DNA of 64,000 bases from Girardinichthys multiradiatus (lineage: Eukaryota > Chordata > Actinopteri > Cyprinodontiformes > Goodeidae). How positions within the stretch are numbered: position 1 is the stretch's first letter; every line of letters starts with the position of its first letter. The notes below the pieces were generated by a model. The model had not been told where the DNA came from. It searched no databases and worked only from the letters and a program-made list of their open reading frames with translations. Positions 11,090 to 23,500 of the stretch are shown here, piece by piece. Position numbers and translations under genes: made by a program. The stretch lies in NCBI RefSeq assembly GCF_021462225.1, contig NC_061808.1, forward strand, positions 24,651,119 to 24,715,118. The letters are read 5' to 3'.

Positions 11090-12250
11090 CAGGTCCTTCT
11101 CAAAAAATTTGCATATTTTAATAAAGTTCATTATTTTCCATAATGTCATGATGAAAATTTAACATTCATATATTTTAGATTCATTGCACACTAACTGAAA
11201 TATTTCAGGTCTTTTATTGTCTTAATACGGATGATTTTGGCATACAGCTCATGAAAACCCAAAATTCCTATCTCACAAAATTAGCATATCATTAAAAGGG
11301 TCTCTAAATGAGCTATGAACCTAATCATCTGAATCAACGAGTTAACTCTAAACACCTGCAAAAGATTCCTGAGGCCTTTAAAACTCCCAGCCTGATTCAT
11401 CACTCAAAACTCCAATCATGGGTAAGACTGCCGACCTGACTGCTGTCCAGAAGGCCACTATTGACACCCTCAAGCAAGAGGGTAAGACACAGAAAGAAAT
11501 TTCTGAACGAATAGGCTGTTCCCAGAGTGCTGTATCAAGGCACCTCAGTGGGAAGTCTGTGGGAAGGAAAAAGTGTGGCAGAAAACGCTGCACAACGAGA
11601 AGAGGTGACCGGACCCTGAGGAAGATTGTGGAGAAGGGCCGATTCCAGACCTTGGGGGACCTGCGGAAGCAGTGGACTGAGTCTGGAGTAGAAACATCCA
11701 GAGCCACCGTGCACAGGCGTGTGCAGGAAATGGGCTACAGGTGCCGCATTACCCAGACCTGGGCTACAGAGAAGCAGCATTGGACTGTTGCTCAGTGGTC
11801 CAAAGTACTTTTTTCGGATGAAAGCAAATTCTGCATGTCATTCGGAAATCAAGGTGCCAGAGTCTGGAGGAAGACTGGGGAGAAGGAAATGCCAAAATGC
11901 CAGAAGTCCAGTGTCAAGTACCCACAGTCAGTGATGGTCTGGGGTGCCGTGTCAGCTGCTGGTGTTGGTCCACTGTGTTTTATCAAGGGCAGGGTCAATG
12001 CAGCTAGCTATCAGGAGATTTTGGAGCACTTCATGTTTCCATCTGCTGAAAAGCTTTATGGAGATGAAGATTTCATTTTTCAGCACGACCTGCCAAAACC
12101 ACTGGTAAATGGTTTACTGACCATGGTATCACTGTGCTCAATTGGCCTGCCAACTCTCCTGACCTGAACCCCATAGAGAATCTGTGGGATATTGTGAAGA
12201 GAATGTTGAGAGACTCAAGACCCAACACTCTGGATGAGCTAAAGGCCGCT
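11090..12250 (+). mobile_element. Tc1 element, 3'-truncated, inside ERV gag
   Basis: It begins at TA|CAGGTCC (11088-11092) with the same terminal repeat as the copies at 17.3 and 31.3 kb, and stops abruptly at 12250, in the codons for 'LDELKAA', where gag sequence resumes. About 390 bp of the 3' end, including the right inverted repeat, are missing relative to the 31.3-kb copy. It must be younger than the retrovirus it interrupts. Confidence 0.9.
11418..12167 (+). pseudogene. Tc1 transposase, truncated and frameshifted
   Basis: A cut-and-paste DDE transposase frame that starts MGKTADLTAVQKATID. It has the N-terminal helix-turn-helix (KEISERIGCSQSAVSRHLSG), a GRKR linker and the first catalytic Asp in LFSDESKF. 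It lacks the 42 bp (14 residues) after IPQ that the 17.3-kb copy retains. A 16-bp deletion directly after the second catalytic Asp (FQHDL) shifts the frame, so the rest of the catalytic core, including the Glu, is out of frame or missing. Inactive. Confidence 0.9.
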
Positions 12251-13078
12251 CCAGAGCCTTGTTGCTGTAAAAGGGGATAATTGGTTTTTGGGGCATAACT
12301 AAAGCCTTCTGGTTTAGCTGCAGCTTTGCGGGGTAAATGTTCCCTTAACTGTCCAACTGTCTGACTGCGTATTGGGGATCCGTCCTCAGGATTGTTTTGC
12401 TGCGGATCTGCTCTGTCTTCTCCATCATCCTGTGGCATGCTGTGCCTGCTTACCTGCACCTCTACAGGTGGGGTAGAGGTGTAACAAGGTGTGGTTTTGA
12501 GAAAAGGATTGGGACACAAAACCTTATCTGGCCTCCAAGATCCACTTAGCATTAAAGCCACTGATCCTTCCGGATCAGTCCCTGCTCCTTGTAAGCCAGA
12601 GCCTGGCCCTCGTGCCCCAGCCTCTGAAATTAGAGAAGCTGTTTGGGAGGATTGTTGTGGGGGTGAGCGAAAGGGATTTGTTTTGCTCATGCTTCTTTGA
12701 TGTTGTTCATGTCTTTCTCTTACCTCTCTGTCCTGAAAGGCTGCTCTTTCTATGTCCAGAAATGATCCATCAGATGTTGGCATAGATAATCCGGAAGTTC
12801 CACTGACAGATTCATTCCCCTCTTTTGGAATCTCTAAGCCATGCACTACAAGTGTTCCATTTTCTATTTCCAATATGGGGTACATTCCACCAGGGGGAGG
12901 TGTGGGCGCACCAGTGAGGGAGCTGTACTTGGAGGAGGGTGCATACGGAGCCTCTATCCGCCTTCATTGTTTGTCTTACCTTTGTTTCGATTTTCTTTTT
13001 CATTTTATCAGCGTCGTCCTTACCTCTCGTTTGGAAAAGCAGTGCTTGTATGTTAGTTAATTGTGTTTCTAAATCCAT
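12251..13078 (-). pseudogene. gag: ERV gag, N-terminal part
   Basis: The first frame starts at the ATG at 13078 with a charged, helix-prone segment (MDLETQLTNIQALLFQTRG, then a Lys-rich stretch), as expected for a matrix region or short coiled coil. Around 12930-12960 the frame shifts; the second frame then continues from 12885 with a Pro-rich stretch and a long hydrophilic, Ser/Pro/Gln-rich region to 12251, where Tc1 sequence begins. Gag builds the viral core; this copy cannot be translated as one protein. No capsid motif is conserved enough here to name from sequence alone. Confidence 0.65.
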
Positions 13079-13093
13079 CCATGCTGTTCTGTC

Positions 13094-14162
13094 CAGAAAT
13101 TTACCTTCCTTGTTGTTTAAAATCCTGTGAAATTAATGTGCAATCAACGCTTCACAATATGCATATAAAATCCGCTTATCACTGTATTGTCCTTTGTTAA
13201 CACGCCAGGTTACCGGACAATACAGTGCATTTAATAAACAGCCATGGTGAGACAGCTCTCTGCTGCTTAACCCAGTCTCACACACACACACACACACAGT
13301 CAGCGCTTGTCACAGTCACTCCCGTTTTATATCAGCAAAAACACTTAACACTCACATTTCTTGTATAATCCGCACCACAGATATTTATATCTAGTACTTT
13401 GTCTTTTATTTTACCCCAAATAATCATCCAGCATCAGTCGCACACACATATTCCAGCTCGTACTGCCTCAATTCAACACAACTGTCTGTGACAGACACTC
13501 GCACACAGGAAATATGCAAAAATATGCAGAAACAATCCACTACAAGCCACTTCACCCTATATTCAATAAATGCATTTCATTTTCCCTCAAATAATCAAAA
13601 ATCCAACTGCATTTTAAGTCAGAATGTGTGTTCAAAGATTTAACATGGACTGCACTCCCAGTCAGTTGTGTAATTCCTCCGTGTGACCACTAGATGGGAC
13701 TCTAACCCTTCATAAATTTGAATGAAGCAGTCACCTGTTTAAAAATTCAGATGAAGTTCTCACTTTTAATTCTTTGTGTTTTGCCAAAACACAGGACTTA
13801 AACCCAGCTTTATCTTATTGATCTGTCAATCAATAAGTTGGGACGCCACACCCAGCAATATAAGGACTTTAACCTTTAAGGACTTTAACCTTTATCAGCT
13901 TCAAATGAACTTTCAAGCTGCCTTATTTTGCCGACCCTGTCAGCAAATCTTATCTGACTCTATTTTAACACGTTCAGTTAACGCACACTCTTTTACAGTT
14001 TTGCAGAGCAAAATGACATTCAGAATCAACTGACACCTTGGTTAATTTAGCCTATACATAAATTCAATCGGCAGAATTTAATACAATAGGCTCTGCCTAC
14101 CTTTGAGAGGATGTAATGGGCGCCCGGTGTCAGAAGATCCCGTCTGTCACACTCTCTTTTTG
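13094..14162 (-). other. retroviral leader
   Basis: About 1.1 kb between the primer-binding site and the gag start, with no long ORF. It contains a (CA)n run at about 13279-13298 and a 16-bp unit repeated twice in tandem at 13861-13892 (TAAGGACTTTAACCTT). Long leaders normally carry the packaging signal; no specific structure was assigned. Confidence 0.5.
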
Positions 14163-14180
14163 TCCACGTCGGGGTCACCA
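14163..14180 (-). promoter_or_regulatory. retroviral primer-binding site
   Basis: Immediately inside the LTR the minus strand reads TGGTGACCCCGACGTGGA. It starts with TGG, the complement of a tRNA CCA end, as all such sites do. The sequence resembles sites described as arginine-tRNA-primed, but the tRNA identity needs comparison with fish tRNA genes. Confidence 0.7.
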
Positions 14181-14183
14181 AAT

Positions 14184-14713
14184 TGTTGAAGTACCCCTTT
14201 AAAGAGGCCTTCTGCACGTTCGTTTATTCACCGTAACCTGGAGGAATTCACAACACATTAGAATAAATCACACGGAGACAGCTGTATGTTATTAAAAGTA
14301 CCTGGACCAGGGGAAGCTCTCATGTGATCAGGACACACACCGAGACGACTTCGGAGCTTCCCACTGGGCACATTGTTTTTATTAAAACACACATTAAAAT
14401 GGGCAGCGCCCTGTTTACAGTTTTTTTCTCACATGTAGTCACGTACACACTTTTCCGGCTTTACCATATTTAGACAGTCATTGTCCACTAGCTGCACCCC
14501 GTATCTACTGATATGAGAAGGGAGTAAGTCAGTCTCTACTTTTCACACACTCCTTCAGTTCCCAGTAATCTTCCACTTCACCTACCTGTGAGAAATACTT
14601 TTGCAGACCACACAATACACAATGTCTTTATGCTAACACATGTTATGCATTTTATTTCCCACACTGGTTATGAACATAATAATAATGATGCACACACATA
14701 ATATATCTCCACA
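14184..14713 (-). repeat. 5' LTR of the endogenous retrovirus
   Basis: The 530-bp segment begins TGTTGAAG and ends CTCCACA on the plus strand, so both strands have TG...CA ends with an imperfect inverted repeat. It lies three bases from the primer-binding site. On the minus strand a TATA-like TCTAAATATGG lies at about 14475-14465 and an AATAAA signal at 14383-14378, giving a plausible U3-R-U5 order. No second LTR exists in the window, so the outer boundary rests on the TG...CA rule only. Confidence 0.65.
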
Positions 14714-14873
14714 ATTTTCATCTCCAAAACAGCCAATTTCTCTAAAGGTTTGTCAAACTCCTCTGTGGTGAAGGGAGGCATTTTTACTGATTAGCTGGCA
14801 TCAACTTGTCCTTCTTTCGAGTTCAATTACAAAGACATCAAAATCCTTTAGAAAAAAAATAAAAATAATAATT

Positions 14874-16988
14874 AAAGCTGCAAGCAGCGTTGAAGGCCCT
14901 CGCCCCTCAGCGCAACTCGTACTGTGAAGCAACCGCGGGAGCCTGGCATCGTCGGCTGCAGAGCTCCAACGAGGCCGCCGCTTAATTCCATATGTTGCGT
15001 CTAGGTGGCGCTGTGAGCATCATGTCAAATGATCTTTGGTCATACAGAGTTGTGGTTTGGCAAAAAGCATTTAAAATTTGGAGTAAATCGGACCTTCCAA
15101 ATGGAAACTGCACTCAATTTTTTGTTTGTGGGCGGGGCTATAATGATGTCATTAGTTGACTGTGTCAACATGTCCATCATTAACTCATGATCATGTATAC
15201 TACATTTGAAGTGGATCCGATGATGTATGAGGGAGATATAACCCTTGAAGTGTCCTAGGGGGCGCTTTTGATCCAAATTCCAATGTAATCCAATAGAGGT
15301 GTTTGGGGACTTACAAAGATCAGCCATATTTATATTGGAGTGAATCAGATCATCCATGTGTAATTTAGAGCCAAACGTATGGCCGTGGCGTGACATCAGT
15401 ATTCGCCACGGCATCATATCCACACCATCCAGCTAAAGCAGTCAGTACTGGCGACTGTGTAAGACCATCATGTTATCTGTTACTTGGGAGATTTTCACAT
15501 TGATTAGGTGAGGAACATCAAACATTGACTGTCTAAAGGAAAACATGACACTTCCTGTTGTCAGGGGGCGGGGCTTCGATGATTTCAGCATCTGACCAGT
15601 GAATATTGTTCAGGCCTAGAGGCAGATCAATCCCAGAAGGTTTTATGTGTCTGTGACTTTCCTTGTAGGAACTGTCAATTTAGTGTTTTATGGCGAGAAG
15701 TCATATTTTGAGGTGTGGCCACGCCCACACGCTTTCATGTATCAAAAAGCTTTTGATAACTTTTGATCTCCAGTGGCTTAAGAGTATACTGAGTGATTTT
15801 CAAGTCTCTAAGTCAAAAGCTGTAGGAGGAGTTCGCTCAGATATGCGGGCTAGAAATGGCCAAAAGAGGGTCAAAATGGCAACTTCAATCCAAGATGGCC
15901 GACTTCCTGTGGGGTTTGGACCAATGCTCCAAGAGACTTTTTTGTAGGTCCTGAGAAGTTACATATGTGTACCGAATCAGATTCCTTGGTCAAAGCATGG
16001 CTTGGGGCGGATTTTTTTAAATTTTCTAGGGGGCGCTGTGGACGATTTAGGCCACGCCCCCCAAATATGTCATCAGATCTCTGTTGGGGACTGGACAAGA
16101 ATCAATCACATTGAATTTGGTGCAGATCAGATGATGTATGTGGAAATTAGAGCCAAACGTATGGCCATGGCGTGACCTCTGAATTCGCCGCGCCGCCACT
16201 GCCACGCCCTTTTATGAAAACTCACAGTGCTTCAAACAAGGTTAGACCCACTAGTTATCTGTCTTCTGACACAGATTCAAGTTGATTGGGTGAAGAGGGT
16301 CAGAGAGGCACCTTTCCAAGTGAAAAAAGTGACTTCCTGTTCTGAGGGGACGTGGCTTTGATGATGTCAGCATATGATTGTCGGGAACCCGAATGTCCTC
16401 CTTCATGGCAACTTTGGTGTGGTTTGGTGTTTTATGTGAAAGTTATTGCATATTTTTAGTTTGGGCGCGAACACCAAGTTTGTGTCCCGGCCACGCCCCC
16501 TAAACATGGCCGAAAACTCAGGATTTTGATAACTTTTAATCTCCCATGCCTTAACTGCATATTGACCAAATATGAAGCCGATACCTCAAAATCCCTAGGA
16601 GGAATTTGTTAAAGTTCGCGGTGAGTAAAAGTGAAAAACCGGCCTTTGACCCAAAATGGTCGACTTCCTGTGTGTTTTAGGGCATACCCCCAAGAGACTT
16701 TTTTTCTTGGTTTGAGGAGCTCTAGCAGTGTGCCGAATTTCAGATCTGTACAACTTACGGTTCGGCCTAACTCACATTTGGGGGCGTGGCTAAGTGGTTT
16801 GGCCACGCCCAATGAGAACGACATTAAGGAACAAGAATTTTATGCGGGGGACAATTTTGGGTGAAGTTTGGTGACTTTTTGGGGCATGGCAAAGTCCCCA
16901 TATTGCCCCGCAAACACGCAACGGAAAAAAGAATAAGAATTCCTACAATTAAAATAGGCCCTTGCAGTTTTCCTGCTCGGGCCTAATA
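14874..16988. repeat. 'GCTGCAAGCAGC' interspersed element
   Basis: Starts near ATTAAAGCTGCAAGCAGCG and ends near CCTGCTCGGGCCTAATAAT. Copies with these ends are very abundant in teleost genomes and are treated as non-autonomous DNA repeats. Two successive parts of the interior match each other with a period of about 780 bp: AGAGCCAAACGTATGGCC occurs at 15367 and 16149, and the GACTTCCTGTT...GTGGCTT passage near 15550 and 16330. No transposase is encoded; the short ORFs are not conserved between the two internal units. Confidence 0.7.
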
Positions 16989-17326
16989 ATCCTTGGGAGT
17001 CGCTGGTAAGAAGTAGTTTTAGTCCAATATTTCCGTAATTTTCGCTAAGAGATAAAAAGTTAGGGGGGTGGGGGTAATTGTTGATCAAAATTTCCAAACG
17101 TGGGACGCTGATATTATAGGCCTTTAAATTCCGAAATTCTACCTTGGGCCCCACACTATACACTGTGAAAAAAAAATATTTCAGGAGGGCACTTTTTTGT
17201 CTATACGATAAAAGGGCAGGTGGTCTAGCCCTTGTCTCTCTGTGCAAGTCCCTGTATACAGTACTGTGACATTGTTTTAGGCAGGTGTGAAAAAATGCTG
17301 TAAACAAAGAAATGCTTTCAGAAATA
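16989..17326. other. spacer between two repeats
   Basis: No recognised feature. It contains a GGGGGGTGGGGG run near 17062-17075. Confidence 0.5.
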
Positions 17327-18936
17327 CAGGTCCTTCTCAAAATATTAGCATATTGTGATAAAGTTCATTATTTTCCATAATGTCATGATGAAAATTTAAC
17401 ATTCATATATTTTAGATTCATTGCACACTAACTGAAATATTTCAGGTCTTTTATTGTCTTAATACGGATGATTTTGGCATACAGCCCATGAAAACCCCAA
17501 AATTTCTGTCTCACAAAATTAGCATATTTCATCCGACCAATAAAAGAAAAGTGTTTTTAATACAAAAAACGTCAACCTTCAAATAATCATGTACAGTTAT
17601 GCACTCAATACTTGGTCGGGAATCCTTTGGCAGAAATGACTGCTTCAATGCGGCGTGGCATGGAGGCAATCAGCCTGTGGCTCTGCTGAGGTCTTATGGA
17701 GGCCCAGGATGCTTCGATAGTGGCCTTTAGCTCATCCAGAGTGTTGGGTCTTGAGTCTCTCAACGTTCTCTTCACAATATCCCACAGATTCTCTATGGGG
17801 TTCAGGTCAGGAGACTTGGCAGGCCAATTGAGCACAGTGATACCATGGTCAGTAAACCATTTACCAGTGGTTTTGGCACTGTGAGCAGGTGCCAGGTCGT
17901 GTTGAAAAATGAAATCTTCATCTCCATAAAGCTTTTCAGCAGATGGAAGCATGAATGCTCCAAAATCTCCTGATAGCTAGCCGCATTGACCCTGCCCTTG
18001 ATAAAACACAGTGGACCAACACCAGCAGCTGACACGGTACCCCAGACCATCACTGACTGTGGGTACTTGACACTGGACTTCTGGCATTTTGGCATTTCCT
18101 TCTCCCCAGTCTTCCTCCAGTCTCTGGCACCTTGATTTCCAAATGACATGCAGAATTTGCTTTCATCCGAAAAAAGTACTTTGGACCACTGAGCAACAGT
18201 CCAGTGCTTCTTCTCTGTAGCCCAGGTCAGGCGCTTCTGCCGCTGTTTCTGGTTCAAAAGTGGCTTGACCTGGGGAATGTGGCACCTGTAGCCCATTTCC
18301 TGCACACGCCTGTACACGGTGGCTCTGGATGTTTCTACTCCAGTCTCAGTCCACTGCTTCCGCAGGTCCCCCAAGGTCTGGAATCGGCCCTTCTCCACAA
18401 TCTTCCTCAGGGTCCGGTCACCTCTTCTCGTTTTGCAGCGTTTTCTGCCACACTTTTTCCTTCCCACAGACTTCCCACTGAGGTGCCTTGATACAGCACT
18501 CTGGGAACAGCCTATTCGTTCAGAAATGTCTTTCTGTTTCTTACCCTCTTGCTTGAGGGTGTCAATAGTGGCCATCTGGACAGTAGTCAGGTCGGAAGTC
18601 TTACCCATGATTGGGGTTTTGAGTGATGAACCAGGCTGGGAGTTTTAAAGGCCTCAGGAATCTTTTGCAGGTGTTTAGAGTTAACTCGTTGATTCAGATG
18701 ATTAGGTTCATAGCTCGTTTAGAGACCCTTTTAATTATATGCTAATTTTGTGAGATAGGAATTTTGGGTTTTCATGAGCTGTATGCCATAATCATCCGTA
18801 TTAAGACAATAAAAGACCTGAAATATTTCAGTTAGTGTGCAATGAATCTAAAATATATGAATGTTAAATTTTCATCATGACATTATGGAAAATAATGAAC
18901 TTTATCACAATATGCTAATATTTTGGGAAGGACCTG
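17327..18936 (-). mobile_element. Tc1 element with both ends
   Basis: Begins TA|CAGGTCCTTCTC and ends GGACCTG|TA, so the TA target duplication of Tc1/mariner insertions is present on both sides. The inverted repeats are about 200 bp long, which suggests paired binding sites at each end. Length is 1610 bp, 42 bp longer than the 31.3-kb copy. The transposase is on the minus strand. Confidence 0.95.
17605..18608 (-). pseudogene. Tc1 transposase with single frameshift
   Basis: The frame starts at 18608 (MGKTSDLTTVQMATIDTLKQ) and has the helix-turn-helix, GRKR linker and the full inter-domain segment (IPQVKPLLNQKQRQKRLTW) missing from the two sister copies. The first catalytic Asp is in LFSDESKF. 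A one-base deletion at about 17953 (GAGCATTCATG here against GAGCACTTCATG in the other copies) moves the frame. The second half is open in the next frame (17952-17605) and retains FQHDLAPAHSAK and SPDLNPIENLWD, so all three catalytic acids (DD34E type) are present. It would need the lost base to be active. Confidence 0.92.
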
Positions 18937-19059
18937 TACAGATGATTGTTTATTTTCATCAATTTACAAAACGCTAACTGAGCGAACCCAAAACATACAG
19001 CCAAAGTCATTAAGAACTACCTTCAGCATAAAAAAAGAACAATAATCACAGGAAGTGAT

Positions 19060-19282
19060 GGTATGGCCCCCACAGAGCCCTGATCTCAACATCATGGAGT
19101 GTGTCTGGGATTACATGAAGAGACAAAAGGATGTGAGAAAGCCAACATCCACAGAAGAACTGTTGTTAGTTCCCCATTATATTTGAAATAACTTACAAGC
19201 CGACTTCCTTCAAAAACTGTGTGCAAGTGTACCTAGAAGAATTGATGCTGTTTTGAATGCAAAGGGTGGTCACACATATTGA
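19060..19282 (+). mobile_element. Tc1-like fragment, 3' coding end
   Basis: The plus strand reads through frameshifts SPDLNIMECVWDYMKRQKDV and, at the end, a segment equivalent to VPRRIDAVLNAKGGHT before a stop. This is the last part of a Tc1-type transposase with the catalytic Glu replaced in an ME motif (NIMECVW), from a different family than the 17.3-kb copy. No terminal repeat was identified. Confidence 0.7.
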
Positions 19283-20004
19283 TTTGAGTTTAGTTGATCC
19301 ATTGTATACAGTTTTTTTTTTTTTTAGCATTATTTATTAAGTAGAAATAGTCATGCTCTCAAACTGAGTTTCAGGTAACTTTTAGGCCCCATTTTGCATG
19401 TTGTACACACCAATATGACAGGCACCTTCTCTGAATGCATATGTGTGCCATCTCTCTCCCTGCATGATTGCAACTGGTAATGAGCATGAGGTCTGACTGT
19501 AATTTAGAGAGAGACATGTTGACGGGGGGACTCAAGTGTAAGACACAGGAAATTGTGTTGCCTCCGAAGAGTGAGCATCCCTCTAAATTTCCTGTGGAAA
19601 GAGAAAAGGACAAAGTAGAGGAAGTAAATGTAGGGAGACGCATAGACTATGAATTTGCTCTGACATTTTAGAGTTAATAAAAGCGTGTCAGAGTAGCTTT
19701 GCCTCATTGTGTCTTTATAAGTGGTGACCTCTATTACTATTCATGTGCTAAACATACTGTACACAGTCTCAGGGAAAACTTCACTGAGACTTCACTATTG
19801 CAGTTGACAGATGGAGGTTTGGTTTATCTATTTTGTGTGACATTAGAGGACTAACCTTACCCAGAGGTACTTATGTAAATGGTACTCATAATAAAATTTA
19901 AATTCAACATAGATCTGCATATTTTTTCTCATAGACTGCACCTTCATTCCTAACATGCTGCTTTACAGAATATAGAACCATATACAAATGCAACCTTGTG
20001 CACA
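19283..20004. other. intergenic DNA
   Basis: Contains a T-rich run near 19311-19325 and otherwise nothing recognised. Confidence 0.5.
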
Positions 20005-20401
20005 TTCTATGAGGTAAGATAACTAAAAAAAAATGTATGCATAAGTGTCTAAATTTGTAAATGTAATTTCAATCCTGTAGAGACTCACAATAAGAAACAC
20101 AAAATGCAATTAGAGAAGTTACACGATGGATATTTATTTGTTTGGCGCTCAGACCCCAGAGGAAGACATGAATGCTGATAATGCATGAACTGATGAACGT
20201 CTTAGGATTAGAATTGTCTTCCCCTAAAAGGCCGAGGCCAAACCGAGGCTGAAATGTAATAGAATGGTTAAAAGATGACAGCAGGAGAGGAAAAGCAAAA
20301 TGCCGGAAATAACGGGCTATGAAGTAGATATAGAATGATGGGCGAGAGAAATGAGTTAGATATAGAAAAAGCAGCGTAGGTATGTATGTAATGGGCCTCG
20401 A

Positions 20402-20571
20402 AGGCATGAAAATGATGAATGGATGCACGTGGTGAGCCCGCGTTAGGCATAGGAATGGAACATGAGCCCCGTAGGTGTATATGTAGTGAGCACGAAGGCA
20501 TGGAAATGATGAATGGATGCACGTGGTGAGCCCACGTTAGGCATAGGAATGGAACATGAGCCCCGTAGGTG
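20402..20571. repeat. tandem duplication, about 96-bp unit
   Basis: GGCATGAAAATGATGAATGG at about 20402 recurs as GGCATGGAAATGATGAATGG at about 20498. The following sequence, through GAGCCCCGTAGGTG, also matches in both units. Further diverged pieces (GATGAATGAATGC) lie on both sides, so this may be the surviving core of a longer minisatellite. Confidence 0.75.
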
Positions 20572-23500
20572 GGGTAGGAGAGAGCGCCAAAATAAATACA
20601 AGAAACAAAAACGATGAATGAATGCTGGAGAGTGCGCCTTCGTAGGCTTTCCCTTGTAAAGCTTGCGTGTAGTGAGAGCTTCGAGCATGCAGAGGTGCGT
20701 GAGCGTGTGGAACGTGCAAAAGATGAGTGGGCTGCTTGAAATGAATAAGACTTTACCCCGGAGGTTGAACCTGCTGGGAGGAGAATGAAAGCTGACGAGG
20801 AGGTAAGAGAATGAATGAAAGGGATTGAAGATGCTGACAAAAACTTGGGAAACAGAAAATGAATGAGATTAATCAAACCTGAGATGATAAAATGATTTAA
20901 TAGGCCATCCATCACCAGTAATTGCACAAAATCCTACTAGGATCTGAGAGACTGTTAAGCTGAAAACAAAAGGAAGTCTGAACATATGATGCATATGATG
21001 GAAGATCAGAGGCCAGGCGTTGAAAGGAATCAGTAGAGATTCCTTGGGTAGATGCAGTAATTACATCCCCAATTTATTGTGAAAGGCTAGAAAATTGACT
21101 AGGCCAGGTTTCATGAATAGAGTCTGTCTAAAATGTGAGAAAACATGAGGCAGACGTAGGGCTCCTATGGAGTGTGAAAGAGAAGAATGAAGGGAAATGT
21201 TGAGTGCGAATTTGATCATGGCTTGAAATTAGCTGAATGGGTCATCAAAGCGAAAACTAAAGATGAAACCTGGACTTGCGTTGGCATATAGAGATGAGGT
21301 GAAATATCAGGGTAGAACTAAAGTCTGAGAAGACTAAATATTTAGATGGAACGAAAGTTGATAAAAGTAAAACCACTTAACCTGAAACCCGTAGGGCTTT
21401 AACGTCCTGTAGGTAGAATTAGATATTTCACCCCCAAAACTGAGGCCAAGACTGAGCAAAAGTTATATGGATGGAGGACGAGGGTGGGGAGAAAATGATA
21501 AGAGCCTAGCAGGCGGAGAAGGGGAAGGACATGAATCTGGCCAAAGTCAAGGGAAAGGACACATATATTGTTGAGCAAGAGCTAAACTGAGCCTAACGAG
21601 TGAAGGAGAAAGAAGAAGCAGACTGGCTGGAGAGGGAATGAAATAAATTGCTAAGGCTGAAACGCGCCTGATGAGGCGTGGATGGGACATGATAAACCTA
21701 ACTAAGCCTGGCGGAAGCGAATGTGGGCGAGCCCAACAGGAAAAGGGAGTAAATAAGTGATAGCTGACGAGCAGAAGGATGGAAACTTGGTAAACCTGAC
21801 TATGCGAGCAGAGAGAAGGACTTGGTCGTGCCTGACGAACGTGTAGAGGAAGCAAGGATAAGTTAAAACTAAAAAGGCCAACCGTCACTTATTTATGCAA
21901 AAGCTCTACTAAGAGCACATAGATCATGAGCAGAGCACAGAATGGGAGTTTAGGCGGACATAAGCAAAGAATGCCGAAGTCGAGCTGTGGAAACTCCTTG
22001 GGTAGCTGTTGAAGTGGCTGCCCCAATTTTGAATGTGTGACCTGAGAACTGACAAGGGGAAAGGTTGCATAGAACTAAATTTGCCTCACAAATTAAGAAA
22101 CCAGGTGATCATGGGAACTCCTCCTGAAGCAAGGAAAGAGGCATGAAGGGTGAACTGATATGTAATGTTAGAGAATAAAAGAGAACATGGCTTGGAAGGA
22201 AGAAAACAGCCATTGAGGCGAGCTATGAAAATGAAACATCTACCTTCAACCTTAAATGGGATTGAGGACAAGTTTGAAAGGGACTGAATAGAACTTGAGG
22301 TCTGAAAGCTGAATCTCTAGCTGGTGTGAATGAATTAGAAGGAGTAGTAAATTACTTAGTCTAAGTAAGCCAAAAAGGCAAGGAGGAAGGCGCTGGAGAG
22401 AAGAGATTCAGAATAAGTTAAAAAACAAAACAATCGAAGCAAAGGATCATAAGGAGACTCCAACAGCCTGTAGTCAGGCTGTGTAATGCAATGATTTGAA
22501 ATATCTTGAGAAGAAGTTAAATGGCATGAAGAGAGAAAAGCTCGGAGTGGGCTCAGAAGATGATCTTTGATAAAATTGATGCTTGTTAATAGGCTGCAAG
22601 TGTAGGGGTGCTTTAAATGACAATTTTGAAAGACTGAGATAATAAAAGCTAGAACTGACCAAAATGAGAAGCAGGTAAGATGGTGAGTAAAGGGAGGGCA
22701 AAATTTACAAAGGTTTGCCGAGCGAAGAAATTACAAGTTTAATATGCGTGGTAAATATGGTAAGAAAACTCAAAGGAAAAAGTTAAAGCAGGATATAGTT
22801 AGAAATACGAAGGTAATAGGTTCTGTATATTCTTAGCTATAATGATGAGTTCTCGTGCAAGTTTTGACAACAAAGGATTGTGAATCATCCGTTCAAGAGG
22901 GTGGTTTTGGACTAGGACTAGAGACCGAAAACTGGAGCGAGTCAGCCGGGAGAACGACAACGCCGTAAAGAAAGAAATACCATCCAGATCGAGAGGAAAC
23001 TGGGGCGGAAAGCCAGCAGCGAGAGTTGCTGGGCTGGAGTGCTGGGAGAAAGGAAGACGAGAACAGAGAACGCTCTGATGGCTAACGAGCCGCTGGAATC
23101 AGATGTGGTTTGCGTCATGATATAACTTTCATTGACGAGACTGAATGGTTTAGCAGACTCCTGATTGCGTGAAAGAAGATGCCGCTTGACAGAGAAGGAA
23201 TGTGATATAGTAGAAAAATCGGAAAGCCATAATTGAAATGAATGTCGATGATGAGGGACTGATGAGATCGAGCATATTTAGGGTTAAGAGCAGAAGATGT
23301 CTGAAATGCTAAAGGCAGCACGAGCTCGCCGAAAGGGAGATTGATAGAAGCGGAGATGAGATGATTCAAACTTAGCAGGACAGCCATCAGGGGAAGTGAC
23401 ACAGAGGTCGAACTCAGGAGATGGTAACAATGAAAGAAACCAGATAAATGAGCTGCTCTTGAAAGATTTGAAACAGAACCTGAGTGAAATGATAGAATGC

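Larger units (their letters stand above)
6871..14713 (-). mobile_element. endogenous retrovirus, 3'-truncated
   Basis: On the minus strand the order is 5' LTR (14713-14184), primer-binding site (14180-14163), a 1.1-kb leader, gag (13078-10201), protease and pol (10200-6871). No env and no 3' LTR follow: the integrase frame runs straight into L2 sequence. The single Cys-His box of the gag nucleocapsid, the DTG protease in the same frame as gag behind a stop codon, and the RNase H and integrase types fit the gamma/epsilon side of retroviruses. Disabling changes include a gag frameshift, a Tc1 insertion, in-frame stops, a deletion across the RT active site and loss of the integrase C-terminus. 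It is an old, fixed copy. Confidence 0.85.
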
